Assembly: GCA_015711895.1 (NCBI GenBank)
Contig: JACVJH010000037.1
Span: 1 to 28,030, forward strand
Source of the DNA: Candidatus Solincola tengchongensis
GTDB taxonomy: Bacteria; Actinomycetota; Geothermincolia; Geothermincolales; RBG-13-55-18
Length of the DNA: 28,030 bases
Direction of reading: 5' to 3'
Shown: one piece after another, positions 1-7,900 of the stretch
Position numbering within the stretch: position 1 is the first letter of the stretch
Layout: each line of letters begins with the position of its first letter
The notes under the pieces: generated by a model
What the model was told of the DNA's origin: nothing
Databases searched by the model: none
The model's input: the letters and a program-made list of their open reading frames with translations, nothing else
Position numbers and translations under genes: made by a program

Positions 1-2
1 CC

Positions 3-1067
3 TCCACCGTCCCCGCGGCGCTGGCGGTGGCGGAGGGAGTGGGGGCCTCGGGAAGGGATTTCCTCACCGCTCTGGTCATCGGCAACGAGATAAGCGGGCG
101 CACCGGGCAGGCCTACATCCGCAGCCGCCTGTTCACCAACTCCTGCCCCAACCACCAGATAGACGCGGCCGTCGTGGCCGGCAAGCTCATGGGTCTGGAC
201 AGGGAGGCCATGATGGATGCCGTGGGCATAGCCTGCTTCCCGCCCTTTACCCAGTGCTTCGCGGGCTGGATGTCCGGCACCAAGGGGATGATAACCGGGG
301 CCCCGGTGCTGGCGGGTATAACCGCCGCCTCTCTGGCCGCCCACGGCATGCACGGATTCCGGGGAATCATCGAACATCCCGACGGTTTCTCCAACGCCCT
401 CTTCGAGAGGTACGACCTGGAGGAGATGGTGAGAGGCCTGGGAGAGGAGTGGCGTACGGACACCCACTCCCCCAAGCTCTATCCCTGCTGCGGCTGGCTG
501 GACGCGCTGGTGGATTCGGCGCTGGACCTGCTGGAGGAGCACTCCCTCACCTGGAGGGATATCCGGAAGGTGGAGGTGAGGTGCCCCACGGTGACCCTCC
601 TCCTGCGCCGGCCCGTTGAGGAGCTCCTGGAGCTCATGGACCGGATAGCGGCAGAGGAATGGCTGACTCCCATGCCCCTCTTCTTCGATGCCACCTATCC
701 CTTGGCGGTGGCCATCATGGACCGGGAACTCACCGCGGCGCAGTTCGAAAGAGGGCGCATGAAAGACCCCGAGCTGCGGAGGTTCCTGGGCCGTTTCTCC
801 TACACAGCGGACCCACTGCTCGACTGGAAGGAGATGGAAGAAGGGGTCAACGCCGGGGAGGTGACCTTCCTGCTCCGCGACGGGAGGAGGGTCTCCAGGT
901 TCACGGAGGCCATGAAGGGGTCCTACCTCAACCCCCTGGACGTCAGGGAGAAGCTGGCCGTGTGCACCCGGGGTATCCTGGACGAGGCGCGCCGCGAGGA
1001 GATAGCGGGAGCGGTGGATAGGCTGGAGGAATTCGACGACCTGCGCGATTTCGCCCGCCTGCTCTGA
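3..1067 (+). CDS. MmgE/PrpD family protein (5' end outside window)
   Basis: This is the C-terminal ~75% of an MmgE/PrpD-family protein, the family of 2-methylcitrate dehydratase and cis-aconitate decarboxylase. The frame is open back to base 3 with family-like residues (VPAALAVAEGVGASGRDFL), so the GTG at 27 is not the real start. Family members run about 450-480 residues and some 100 are missing on the left. Visible family features are a histidine region in SCPNHQIDAA, the KLYPCCGW segment (typical K-x-Y-P-C-C), and the late NPLDVREK segment. Members dehydrate or isomerise small carboxylic acids in the cytoplasm, but the family includes many paralogues of unknown substrate, so the reaction here cannot be named. 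The next gene is a MarR regulator about 210 bp downstream on the same strand. Confidence 0.88.
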   Translation, partial: STVPAALAVAEGVGASGRDFLTALVIGNEISGRTGQAYIRSRLFTNSCPNHQIDAAVVAGKLMGLDREAMMDAVGIACFPPFTQCFAGWMSGTKGMITGAPVLAGITAASLAAHGMHGFRGIIEHPDGFSNALFERYDLEEMVRGLGEEWRTDTHSPKLYPCCGWLDALVDSALDLLEEHSLTWRDIRKVEVRCPTVTLLLRRPVEELLELMDRIAAEEWLTPMPLFFDATYPLAVAIMDRELTAAQFERGRMKDPELRRFLGRFSYTADPLLDWKEMEEGVNAGEVTFLLRDGRRVSRFTEAMKGSYLNPLDVREKLAVCTRGILDEARREEIAGAVDRLEEFDDLRDFARLL

Positions 1068-1278
1068 AGAAACCGCCGGAGCGTCGATGAGGAAGAATAG
1101 GAGGACGCGCGTCGAGCGGGGATTGATGTTTCTCCGGGAGCGGTTAGAGGCGGGCGCTCGCTCCCGAGAACCCAGGCGGATCTGGGAAGGCAAGCGGTAT
1201 GGCATAATGTTCTCGAGCGGCGGGGAGGAGGATGTAGGAGCGCCTGGGTTGTTTCGCGCCAGTGAAGGGGAGAGGGAT

Positions 1279-1773
1279 ATGGAACGGGACCGGCGTGAGG
1301 AACTGGCGGAACGGCTGGCGGAGAGCATGGCCGTGATCATGCGCTCGCGCGGTAACGCTCTCCGCAGGGTGGCCGGACGATACGGCATAACCCCTCCCCA
1401 GTTCTTCCTTCTGAAGATGCTCAACGCCCACGGCGAGATGACCGTCACCGGCATCTCGGAGGTCATGATGGTGGCGGCCCCCACTGCGAGTCGCATGATA
1501 GCCAACCTCTGCGAGAAAGGCTGGCTGGAACGACGCAAGGACCCCGCCAACCGTCGCGTCACCCTGGTGCGGCTCACCCGCAAGGGGAAGGGGTTGCTGC
1601 ACAGGGTGGGGGAGATGCAGAAGGAGCAGTTCCTGGAACTCATCGAGCAGGAGGATTTCCGGGAGATCGAGGCCTTCATCGACTGGCTGGAGAAGTTCAC
1701 CTCCAGACTCTCCAACGCGAGGGTGCCGGAGGTGGGGCACGCGGAGGAGACGACCGGCGACCCGGCGAGGTGA
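1279..1773 (+). CDS. MarR family transcriptional regulator
   Basis: A 164-residue winged-helix regulator. The ATG at 1279 is preceded by a purine-rich ribosome site (GAAGGGGAGAGGG). An in-frame ATG at 1087 would add 64 residues of basic, low-complexity sequence unlike the family and is rejected. The body fits MarR: an N-terminal dimerisation helix, then ITPPQFFLLKML, a recognition helix region (AAPTASRMIANLCEKG), and the wing with the hallmark D-P-x-N-R-R (KDPANRRVTLVRLT). C-terminal helices and a short acidic tail follow. MarR proteins are dimeric repressors released by small ligands or oxidation. The next operon on the same strand encodes an ABC exporter with a palindrome just downstream of a sigma-70 promoter. 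I infer that this protein represses the exporter; the ligand is unknown. Confidence 0.92.
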   Translation: MERDRREELAERLAESMAVIMRSRGNALRRVAGRYGITPPQFFLLKMLNAHGEMTVTGISEVMMVAAPTASRMIANLCEKGWLERRKDPANRRVTLVRLTRKGKGLLHRVGEMQKEQFLELIEQEDFREIEAFIDWLEKFTSRLSNARVPEVGHAEETTGDPAR

Positions 1774-1878
1774 CGAGCCGGGAGGTGGCGGAGCCCTCGC
1801 TCGCCGTCGGTGTCCAGGACGCGGGGCGAAAAGACGCACGGCCTCCATCCGCCGGCGGTAAGGACCTCATCCCGGCCA

Positions 1879-1907
1879 TTGACAGGGAGGGGCGGAGAGC
1901 GTAATTT
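1879..1907 (+). promoter_or_regulatory. Putative sigma-70 promoter of the ABC exporter operon
   Basis: A perfect -35 box TTGACA (1879-1884), a 17-bp spacer, and a -10-like TAATTT (1902-1907), which matches only three of six consensus positions. The start point would fall near 1914, exactly where the palindrome begins. Confidence 0.6.
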
Positions 1908-1913
1908 ATTTAT

Positions 1914-1930
1914 ATTTAGCAATGCTAAAT
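1914..1930. promoter_or_regulatory. Palindromic operator candidate (MarR site)
   Basis: A perfect 7-bp inverted repeat, ATTTAGC-AAT-GCTAAAT, immediately downstream of the -10 box. Size, symmetry and position fit a repressor site for a dimeric MarR protein, and a MarR gene lies just upstream. The pairing of the two is inference. Confidence 0.6.
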
Positions 1931-2126
1931 TATTTATGTGCGGAAGGACCGCGAGGCCCGGGAGTGAGGAAGGGGTCCTTGCCGCAGGGCACCTCGGATA
2001 TCGGAGGGGCGGAGGAGAGGAGCCGGAAGAGAGGCCGAGTGTGGTTTCGGCGTCATGGTACGACCCGGATGCCGGTGAGGCCGGAGGGCGATAACGGAAG
2101 CGCGGAAACGTATGACGGGAGAACCG

Positions 2127-3116
2127 ATGGGAGAACATGCGGTTGAAGTAGAGGGCTTGGTGAGGAAATTCGGGGACCTCACGGCGGTGGACGGTATCTC
2201 CTTCACCGTGGAGCGGGGAGAGGTCTTCGGGTTCTTGGGGCCCAACGGGGCGGGTAAGACCACCACCATCAACATGCTCTGCACCTTGCTCTCCCCGACC
2301 GCGGGCAAGGCCATGGTGGACGGGTTCGACGTGGTGAAGAACAAGAGGGAGGTACGCCAGCGCATCGGGCTGGTCTTCCAGGACCCCAGCCTGGACGATC
2401 GCCTCACGGCCAACGAGAACCTGGATTTCCACGCCGTGGTCTACGCCGTCCCCCACGCGGTGAGGGAGAAGCGCAAGCGCGAGCTCCTGGAGACGGTGGA
2501 CCTGCTGGACCGCGCCGACGACCTGGTGATCACCTTCTCCGGGGGCATGAAGAGGAGGCTGGAGATAGCCCGCGGGCTCCTCCACCATCCCCGGGTGCTT
2601 TTCCTGGACGAGCCGACCATAGGCCTGGACCCCCAGACCCGTAAGTACATCTGGGATTACATAGGGGACTTGAAGAGGAGGGAGGACATCACCATCTTCC
2701 TCACCACCCACTACATGGAGGAGGCGGAGCACTGCGACCGTATCGCCATCATCGACCACGGGAAGATAATCGCCCTGGACACTTCCGAGAACCTAAAGAA
2801 CATGGTGGGCGGGGACATCATCCGCATCAAGACCGACGACGACGCACGGGCCGAGGAGCTCCTCAAGGAGAGGTTCGGGGTGAACATCCTGGAGGACCGG
2901 GACTGCCTGTGCTTCGAGGTGGAGCGCGGCGAGGAGTTCATCCCGCGCCTCTTTCATGACTTCGACGTGAGCATCCAGTCCATAAGCCTGCACCGTCCCA
3001 CCCTCGACGACGTCTTTCTCAAGCTGACCGGCAGGGAGATACGGGACGAGGAGGCAGACGGGCTCATGGAGATGAGGCGCATGGTCACCCGGGTCAGGCC
3101 GCCGTTCGCGCGTTGA
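2127..3116 (+). CDS. ABC transporter ATP-binding protein (DrrA-like exporter)
   Basis: A 329-residue ATPase subunit of an ABC-2 type exporter. The ATG at 2127 is chosen over that at 2112 because GGGAG sits 5 bp upstream of it. Walker A is GPNGAGKT (38-45), the Q-loop lies in VFQDPSLDD, the signature is FSGGM (137-141), Walker B is VLFLDEP (157-163) and the H-loop is TTHYMEEAEHCD. About 100 residues follow the nucleotide-binding domain and end in PTLDDVFLKLTGREI, the tail typical of DrrA/NodI-type subunits. It powers export of a hydrophobic compound or lipid with the permease encoded 67 bp downstream. The substrate cannot be read from sequence. Upstream promoter and palindrome suggest control by the neighbouring MarR protein. 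Confidence 0.95.
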   Translation: MGEHAVEVEGLVRKFGDLTAVDGISFTVERGEVFGFLGPNGAGKTTTINMLCTLLSPTAGKAMVDGFDVVKNKREVRQRIGLVFQDPSLDDRLTANENLDFHAVVYAVPHAVREKRKRELLETVDLLDRADDLVITFSGGMKRRLEIARGLLHHPRVLFLDEPTIGLDPQTRKYIWDYIGDLKRREDITIFLTTHYMEEAEHCDRIAIIDHGKIIALDTSENLKNMVGGDIIRIKTDDDARAEELLKERFGVNILEDRDCLCFEVERGEEFIPRLFHDFDVSIQSISLHRPTLDDVFLKLTGREIRDEEADGLMEMRRMVTRVRPPFAR

Positions 3117-3183
3117 CGTCCGGGGCCGGCGTCGTGGCTGGGCCGTGAGCGATAGGGAGACAAGCCGTTTGGAGGAAAGATAG

Positions 3184-4179
3184 ATGGGAGCGCTGGAGGA
3201 AAAGGCGGTTGAGTTGAAGGGCGAGGCGGCTGCCTTGCCCGCCGGGAGGAAGTCGTCGGGCATGCGCTGGGCCATGCGCGGCATATACATCATCTGGGTG
3301 CGGGAGTTCAAGCGCTTCTGGCGGGACAGGGCACGCCGCATCGGGGGCTTCGCCCAGCCCATCATGTACCTGGCCCTCCTGGGGGTGGGCATGCAGAGCG
3401 CCTTCAAGGTCTTCGGGGGAGGGGATGTCCCCTATATAAAGTTCATGTTCCCCGGCATCCTTGGCCTCACCGTCCTCTTCACCTCGGTCTTCTCGGCAAT
3501 TTCCATAATCTGGGACCGGGAATTCGGTTTCCTCAAGGAGGTGCTGGTGTCACCAGTGCCCCGTTCCAGCGTGGCCCTGGGCAAGATCATCGGAGGCTCC
3601 ACGACGGCTCTCATCCAGGGGGCCATCTTCCTCATCCTGGCCTTCACTCCCTGGGTCTACGGCTTCAGCCTGGACACCCTGTGGAAGGTCCTGGCGGTCA
3701 TACCCCTGATAGTTCTCATGTCTCTGAGCCTGACCTCCTTGGGGGTGGCCGTGGCCGCGCGCATGACCTCCATGGAGGGATTCCCCATACTCATGAACTT
3801 CCTGCTCATGCCCATGTTCTTCCTCTCCGGGGCCTTTTTCCCCTTGCAGGGTCTCCCCCGCTGGATGGACGTCCTTACCAAGATCGACCCTCTGACCTAC
3901 GGGGTGGACGCCCTGCGGGGGATAATGCTCAAGGGGCTGGACCTGGCGGCGGGCGCGCCCGGAAACCTCGCCCAGTTCGCCGCCTGGTTCAAAGACCCGG
4001 AGATACTGAGGATCGGTCTGGGGAAGGGTTATCCGGACCCCTCGAGCCTCTCCGCCCTGGCTCGGCAGGCCTCGCTCCCCGTGCAGGCCCACCCGCTGTG
4101 GATGGACGTGCTGGTGATGGTCGGGTTCGGCGTTTTCCTCTTCACCCTGGCCCTCTGGCAGTTCAACCGCGCGGAGTGA
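3184..4179 (+). CDS. ABC-2 type transporter permease (DrrB-like)
   Basis: A 331-residue integral membrane partner of the preceding ATPase. A clear GGAGG lies 8 bp before the ATG. After a ~35-residue polar N-terminus comes the amphipathic stretch REFKRFWRDRARR. About six hydrophobic segments follow (including YLALLGVGMQ, FPGILGLTVLF, LIQGAIFLILAF, VIPLIVLMSLSL, LLMPMFFLSGAFFPL and MVGFGVFLFTLAL). The SGAFFPLQGLP and DPLTYGVDALRG motifs are hallmarks of the ABC2_membrane/DrrB family. There is an insert of about 60 residues between the last two membrane segments. It forms the channel of an exporter for a lipophilic substrate. It is the last gene of a two-gene operon, with an 800-bp spacer following. 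Confidence 0.94.
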   Translation: MGALEEKAVELKGEAAALPAGRKSSGMRWAMRGIYIIWVREFKRFWRDRARRIGGFAQPIMYLALLGVGMQSAFKVFGGGDVPYIKFMFPGILGLTVLFTSVFSAISIIWDREFGFLKEVLVSPVPRSSVALGKIIGGSTTALIQGAIFLILAFTPWVYGFSLDTLWKVLAVIPLIVLMSLSLTSLGVAVAARMTSMEGFPILMNFLLMPMFFLSGAFFPLQGLPRWMDVLTKIDPLTYGVDALRGIMLKGLDLAAGAPGNLAQFAAWFKDPEILRIGLGKGYPDPSSLSALARQASLPVQAHPLWMDVLVMVGFGVFLFTLALWQFNRAE

Positions 4180-4333
4180 AGGGACAGGCCGCGTTTTATA
4201 TCCCCTTTTTCCGATGCGTCTTCCCGTGGCCGCAACCGCCTGGCCGCGCCCGTGGGTTCAACGCCGGATAAAATCGATTGGCGTCGCGGGGTCAGATCAC
4301 GGTAGGATCGCTACACTCCCTTTTCTCGCGCCT

Positions 4334-4706
4334 CGGGCTTCCAGGCTGGGGCGAAAGCATCTCGCATCGCGGTATCACATTCCGGTGTGACCGGCCGACC
4401 ATTTCCAGACCGTACGCCGGGTTCCCAGGCCGGATGAAAGCGGTTCCTATGCCCGTATGGCGAGTCGCGTTCCTGCATCACCTCCCCGTGAGACAGGACA
4501 ACCCCCTTTGGACGCGTCTCGAGCTTGCACGCCGGGCAATAACCTCTAACATCGGGTTGTCACATCCCGTTATGAATCGCGGATCACGTATTCGAGCTAT
4601 GCCCCGGGTTCCCACGCCGGATGAAAGCGGTTCCCATGTCCGTATGCCGATACTCGATCTCCCTTGTCGGGTTGGAATGCGCCAGGGTGCCAGGCCTTGC
4701 CTTTGC
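4334..4706. repeat. Degenerate ~187-bp tandem duplication
   Basis: Two diverged copies, about 4334-4519 and 4520-4706. The best conserved block is 43 bp (4417-4459 against 4604-4646) with three mismatches. A second block (near 4362 against 4547) matches at roughly 20 of 26 positions. Within each copy there is a weaker half-repeat (cgggcttccaggctgg at 4334 against cgggttcccaggccgg at 4418). The period is not a multiple of three, which argues against a coding repeat. Confidence 0.55.
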
Positions 4707-4749
4707 GAGCGACGACCATTAAGACCCTGGGTGCTCGCAAAAAGGGTCT
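4702..4749. other. Inverted repeat / hairpin
   Basis: TTTGCGAGC (4702-4710) pairs perfectly with GCTCGCAAA (4733-4741), leaving a 22-nt loop. An alternative pairing is AGACCCT (4722-4728) with AGGGTCT (4743-4749), which overlaps the first. Two mutually exclusive stems are therefore possible. The role is unknown; it could be a terminator for the exporter operon or a regulatory fold. Confidence 0.35.
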
Positions 4750-4984
4750 CGTGCCCCCGGGAAACGCGCGCGAACGCCACCCAGGACCCGGGTCCCATGA
4801 TATGCATCATGTCCTTCTGGGGACTCGCGTTAATCTTCCTTAACCGGGGGCATAATATGCGCATGGCGGCGTGGTGGCCGCCACGGAGGAAAGGCTGCGT
4901 CTGGGAAGGCCCGCTGTATTGGCCCATCCGGTAACCGAGCTGGTTGACCTCACGCGCCCCTATAAGAAGGAGGTAAGGAAAAGG

Positions 4985-7900
4985 ATGAGGATACGCACGA
5001 AGAGGGCTGTTTTTTGCGTTTTTCTCGTGGCGGTGCTCCTCGCGGGCATGCTTGCCTTGGGTGGAGGGAGCTCGGCGGTCGCGAGCGTCTTCGGGGGACC
5101 GCCGGCGGGCCGTGGGGATGGAGGCGCCGCGGCCGCCGCGTACCCGGGGCGGGGAGGACGGGGGCTCTCCTCCCGAGTCGAGTCCACACCCGGGGACGGA
5201 CGGGTTAGCCCCGAGGAGAGGGAGGCCGCGGCGGAGAGGGCCAAGGCGGCGGGCATGAGGTTGCCCGGCCTCAAGGCGGGCGACTTCGCCGCCGCCCAGA
5301 TTCCCATGCCCGATCCCACGGCCACGCCCCATTATTTCGGGCCTTACCCCAATTACGCCACCAGCCCCCTCCCGGTGATCGACAATTCACTTCCCAGCCC
5401 GGCTTTCTACTTCGCCGAGGGCACCACCCGCCCGGGCTTCGACACCTACCTATGCCTGCAGAACCCCGGGGGCCTCACGGCGACGGTGAGGATCACCTAC
5501 ATGAGGGGGGACGCCACGACCGCGGAGCAGATACTCACCCTGGATCCCCACTCCCGCCTCACGGTGAGCGCCGCCGACGTCCTGGGCGTTGGCGACGACA
5601 CGGCCCACGACTTCTCGGCCAAGGTGGAGTGCACCAACGGCCAGCAGATCGTGGCCGAGCGGCCCATGTACTTCAACTACCTCGGGAAGTGGACGGGCGG
5701 ACACGTCTCCGTGGGGGCCACCACCCCCGCCTCCACCCTCTACTTCGCCGAGGGCACCACCCGCCCGGGCTTCGATCCCTACATATGCATCCAGAACCCC
5801 GGTGACCTGGACGCGGACGTCACGGTGACCTACATGGAGGGCGACGGGAGCCTGGCCAACAACGTGCTCACCGTTCCCGCCCACTCGCGGGCCACCGTCA
5901 ACCCCCGCAACAAGCTGGGCACCGGGGACGACCCGGCCCACGACTTCTCGGCCCGGGTGGAGTGCACAAACGGACAGAAGCTGGTCGCCGAACGGGCCAT
6001 GTATTTCAACTATCTGGGAAAATGGAACGGGGGCCACGTGGTGATGGGTGCCTCGGCCATCACCGGGACCTATTACCTCGCCGAGGGCACCACCCGCCCC
6101 GATTTCGATCCCTACCTCAGCATCCAGAACCCGGGCCTCAACGCTGCGGAGGTCACAGTGACCTATTTCCGGGGGGACGGGACCGTGGACACGGAGATGG
6201 TCACCGTGCCCAAGAATTCCAGGGCCACCCTCAACCCCCGCAACAAGCTGGGCACCGCCGACGACCCGGCCCACGACTTCTCGGCCAAGGTGGAGTGCAC
6301 CAACGGGCAGCAGATCCTGGTTGAGCGGCCCATGTATTTCAACTACCGGGGCTCGTGGACCGGCGGGCACGACGTCATGGGCTTCGCCTTCACCACCGCG
6401 GTGCGGGTTATAGCCGGTACCGGCATGCGCAAGTTCGTGGACTCGCTCCCACTGGTCGGTTCCGCCAATGCCAACAACCTGGGGCAGTACATACCGGTTG
6501 CCGTGCCTGACACCGTCACCTATCCCGGCTCCGATTACTACGAGATCGAACTGGGCCAGTACACCCAGCAACTGCACAGCGACCTCCCACCCACCACCCT
6601 CCGCGGCTACCGTCAGACGAACACCACGGACCCCACGGTGAGCGTCTTCACCTACACCGGGCCCATGATCGTGGCCCAGAGGGACCGCCCCGTGAGGGTG
6701 AAGTTCACCAACAAACTGCCCACGGGGGAGGGAGGCAATCTCTTCCTCCCCGTGGACACCACGGTGATGGGGGCGGGGATGGGCCCGGACGGCATGAACA
6801 TGTACACCCAGAACCGGGCCACCATCCACCTGCACGGCGGGTTCACCCCCTGGATAAGCGACGGGACCCCCCATCAGTGGATAACCCCCGCCGGCGAGAA
6901 CACACCTTATCCCAAGGGGGTCAGCGTGAGTTACGTCCCGGACATGTGGTTCGACGCCGCGGGGAACCCCGTGCCGGAGGGAACGCCGGGGGCTTCCAAC
7001 GATCCCGGCGACGGCTCCATGACCGTCTACTACACCAACCAGCAGAGCGCGAGGCTCATGTTCTACCACGACCACTCCTACGGGATCACCCGTTTGAACG
7101 TCTATGCGGGTGAGGCTTCCCCGTATCTCCTTGAAGACCCCGTGGAGCAGGACCTCGTGGCCAGGGGGGTCATCCCGGCCGAACAGATACCCCTGATCAT
7201 CCAGGACAAGACCTTCGTCCCCGACGACGAGCAGCTGGCCTGGCAGGACCCCACCTGGGACAAAGTGAAGTGGGGAGGGAAGGGGAATCTCTGGATGCCC
7301 CACGTGTACATGCCCAACCAGAACCCGGCCGACCCGGGCGGGCTGAACGCCTTCGGCCGCTGGTCCTACGGGCCCTGGTTCTGGCCTCCCACCAAGGATC
7401 TGGTCCACGGGCCGGTCCCCAACCCCTATTACGATCCGGTGAACGCCCCCTGGGAGCCGCCGGAGATCCCCGGCACGCCCACCCCGAGCATGGCCATGGA
7501 GGCCTTCATGGACACTCCGGTGGTCAACGGCACCGCCTATCCCTACCTGGAACTGGAGCCCAAGGCCTATCGGTTCCGCATCCTCAATGCGGCCAACGAC
7601 CGCTTCTTCAACCTCCAGCTCTATCTTGCGGACCCGGACACATTGACCCCCGACGGGCGGACCCTCACGGAGGTCAAGATGGTCCCCGCCGTGCCCAACC
7701 CGGCTTATCCGTCGGGTTGGCCCACCGACGGTCGTGAGGGAGGGGTGCCCGACCCGGCCACCGCCGGACCGTCATGGATACAGATCGGGAACGAGGGCGG
7801 TTTCCTCCCTTACCCGGTGGTCCTGCCCAACCTCCCCATCGATTGGAATACCGACCCCACCACCTTCAACGCCGGGAACGTCTCCCAGGGGACGGTCATC

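Larger units (their letters stand above)
1774..2126 (+). other. Intergenic region MarR to ABC exporter
   Basis: A 353-bp spacer. It holds an AT-rich island (about 1901-1938) that contrasts with the GC-rich surroundings and carries the promoter and palindrome listed separately. The short reading frames here lack coding character. If transcription starts near 1914, the exporter mRNA has a leader of about 210 nt. I saw no recognisable riboswitch in it. Confidence 0.6.
4180..4984. other. Long intergenic spacer before multicopper oxidase
   Basis: An 805-bp stretch with no convincing gene. The 218-codon frame at 4278-4934 has no family resemblance and is low-complexity. The spacer holds a decayed two-copy repeat (listed) and a hairpin-capable inverted repeat at 4702-4749. 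A short palindrome GCATA-A-TATGC (4850-4860) lies close to an inverted repeat GTTAA-N6-TTAAC (4829-4844). The last two lie about 125-155 bp before the oxidase start and could be regulatory, but I see no good -35/-10 pair. Confidence 0.5.

Noticed and set aside
1087..1278. 64-residue N-terminal extension of the MarR regulator
   Set aside because: Composition is unlike the family and a better ribosome site with ATG lies at 1279.
4245..4275. tRNA-like GGGTTCAA segment
   Set aside because: The flanking bases do not form the 5-bp T-stem and no acceptor or anticodon arms are found.
4278..4934. 218-codon open frame on the + strand in the spacer before the multicopper oxidase
   Set aside because: No family resemblance, no ribosome site, overlaps the decayed repeats; long frames arise by chance in GC-rich DNA.
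4944..4966. TTGACC and TATAAG as promoter of the multicopper oxidase gene
   Set aside because: The spacer is only 11 bp, far from the 16-18 bp needed.
5450..7408. 652-codon open frame antisense to the multicopper oxidase
   Set aside because: Rich in G, V, H and P as expected from a shadow of a GC-rich coding strand; the sense frame has signal peptide, repeats and copper motifs.
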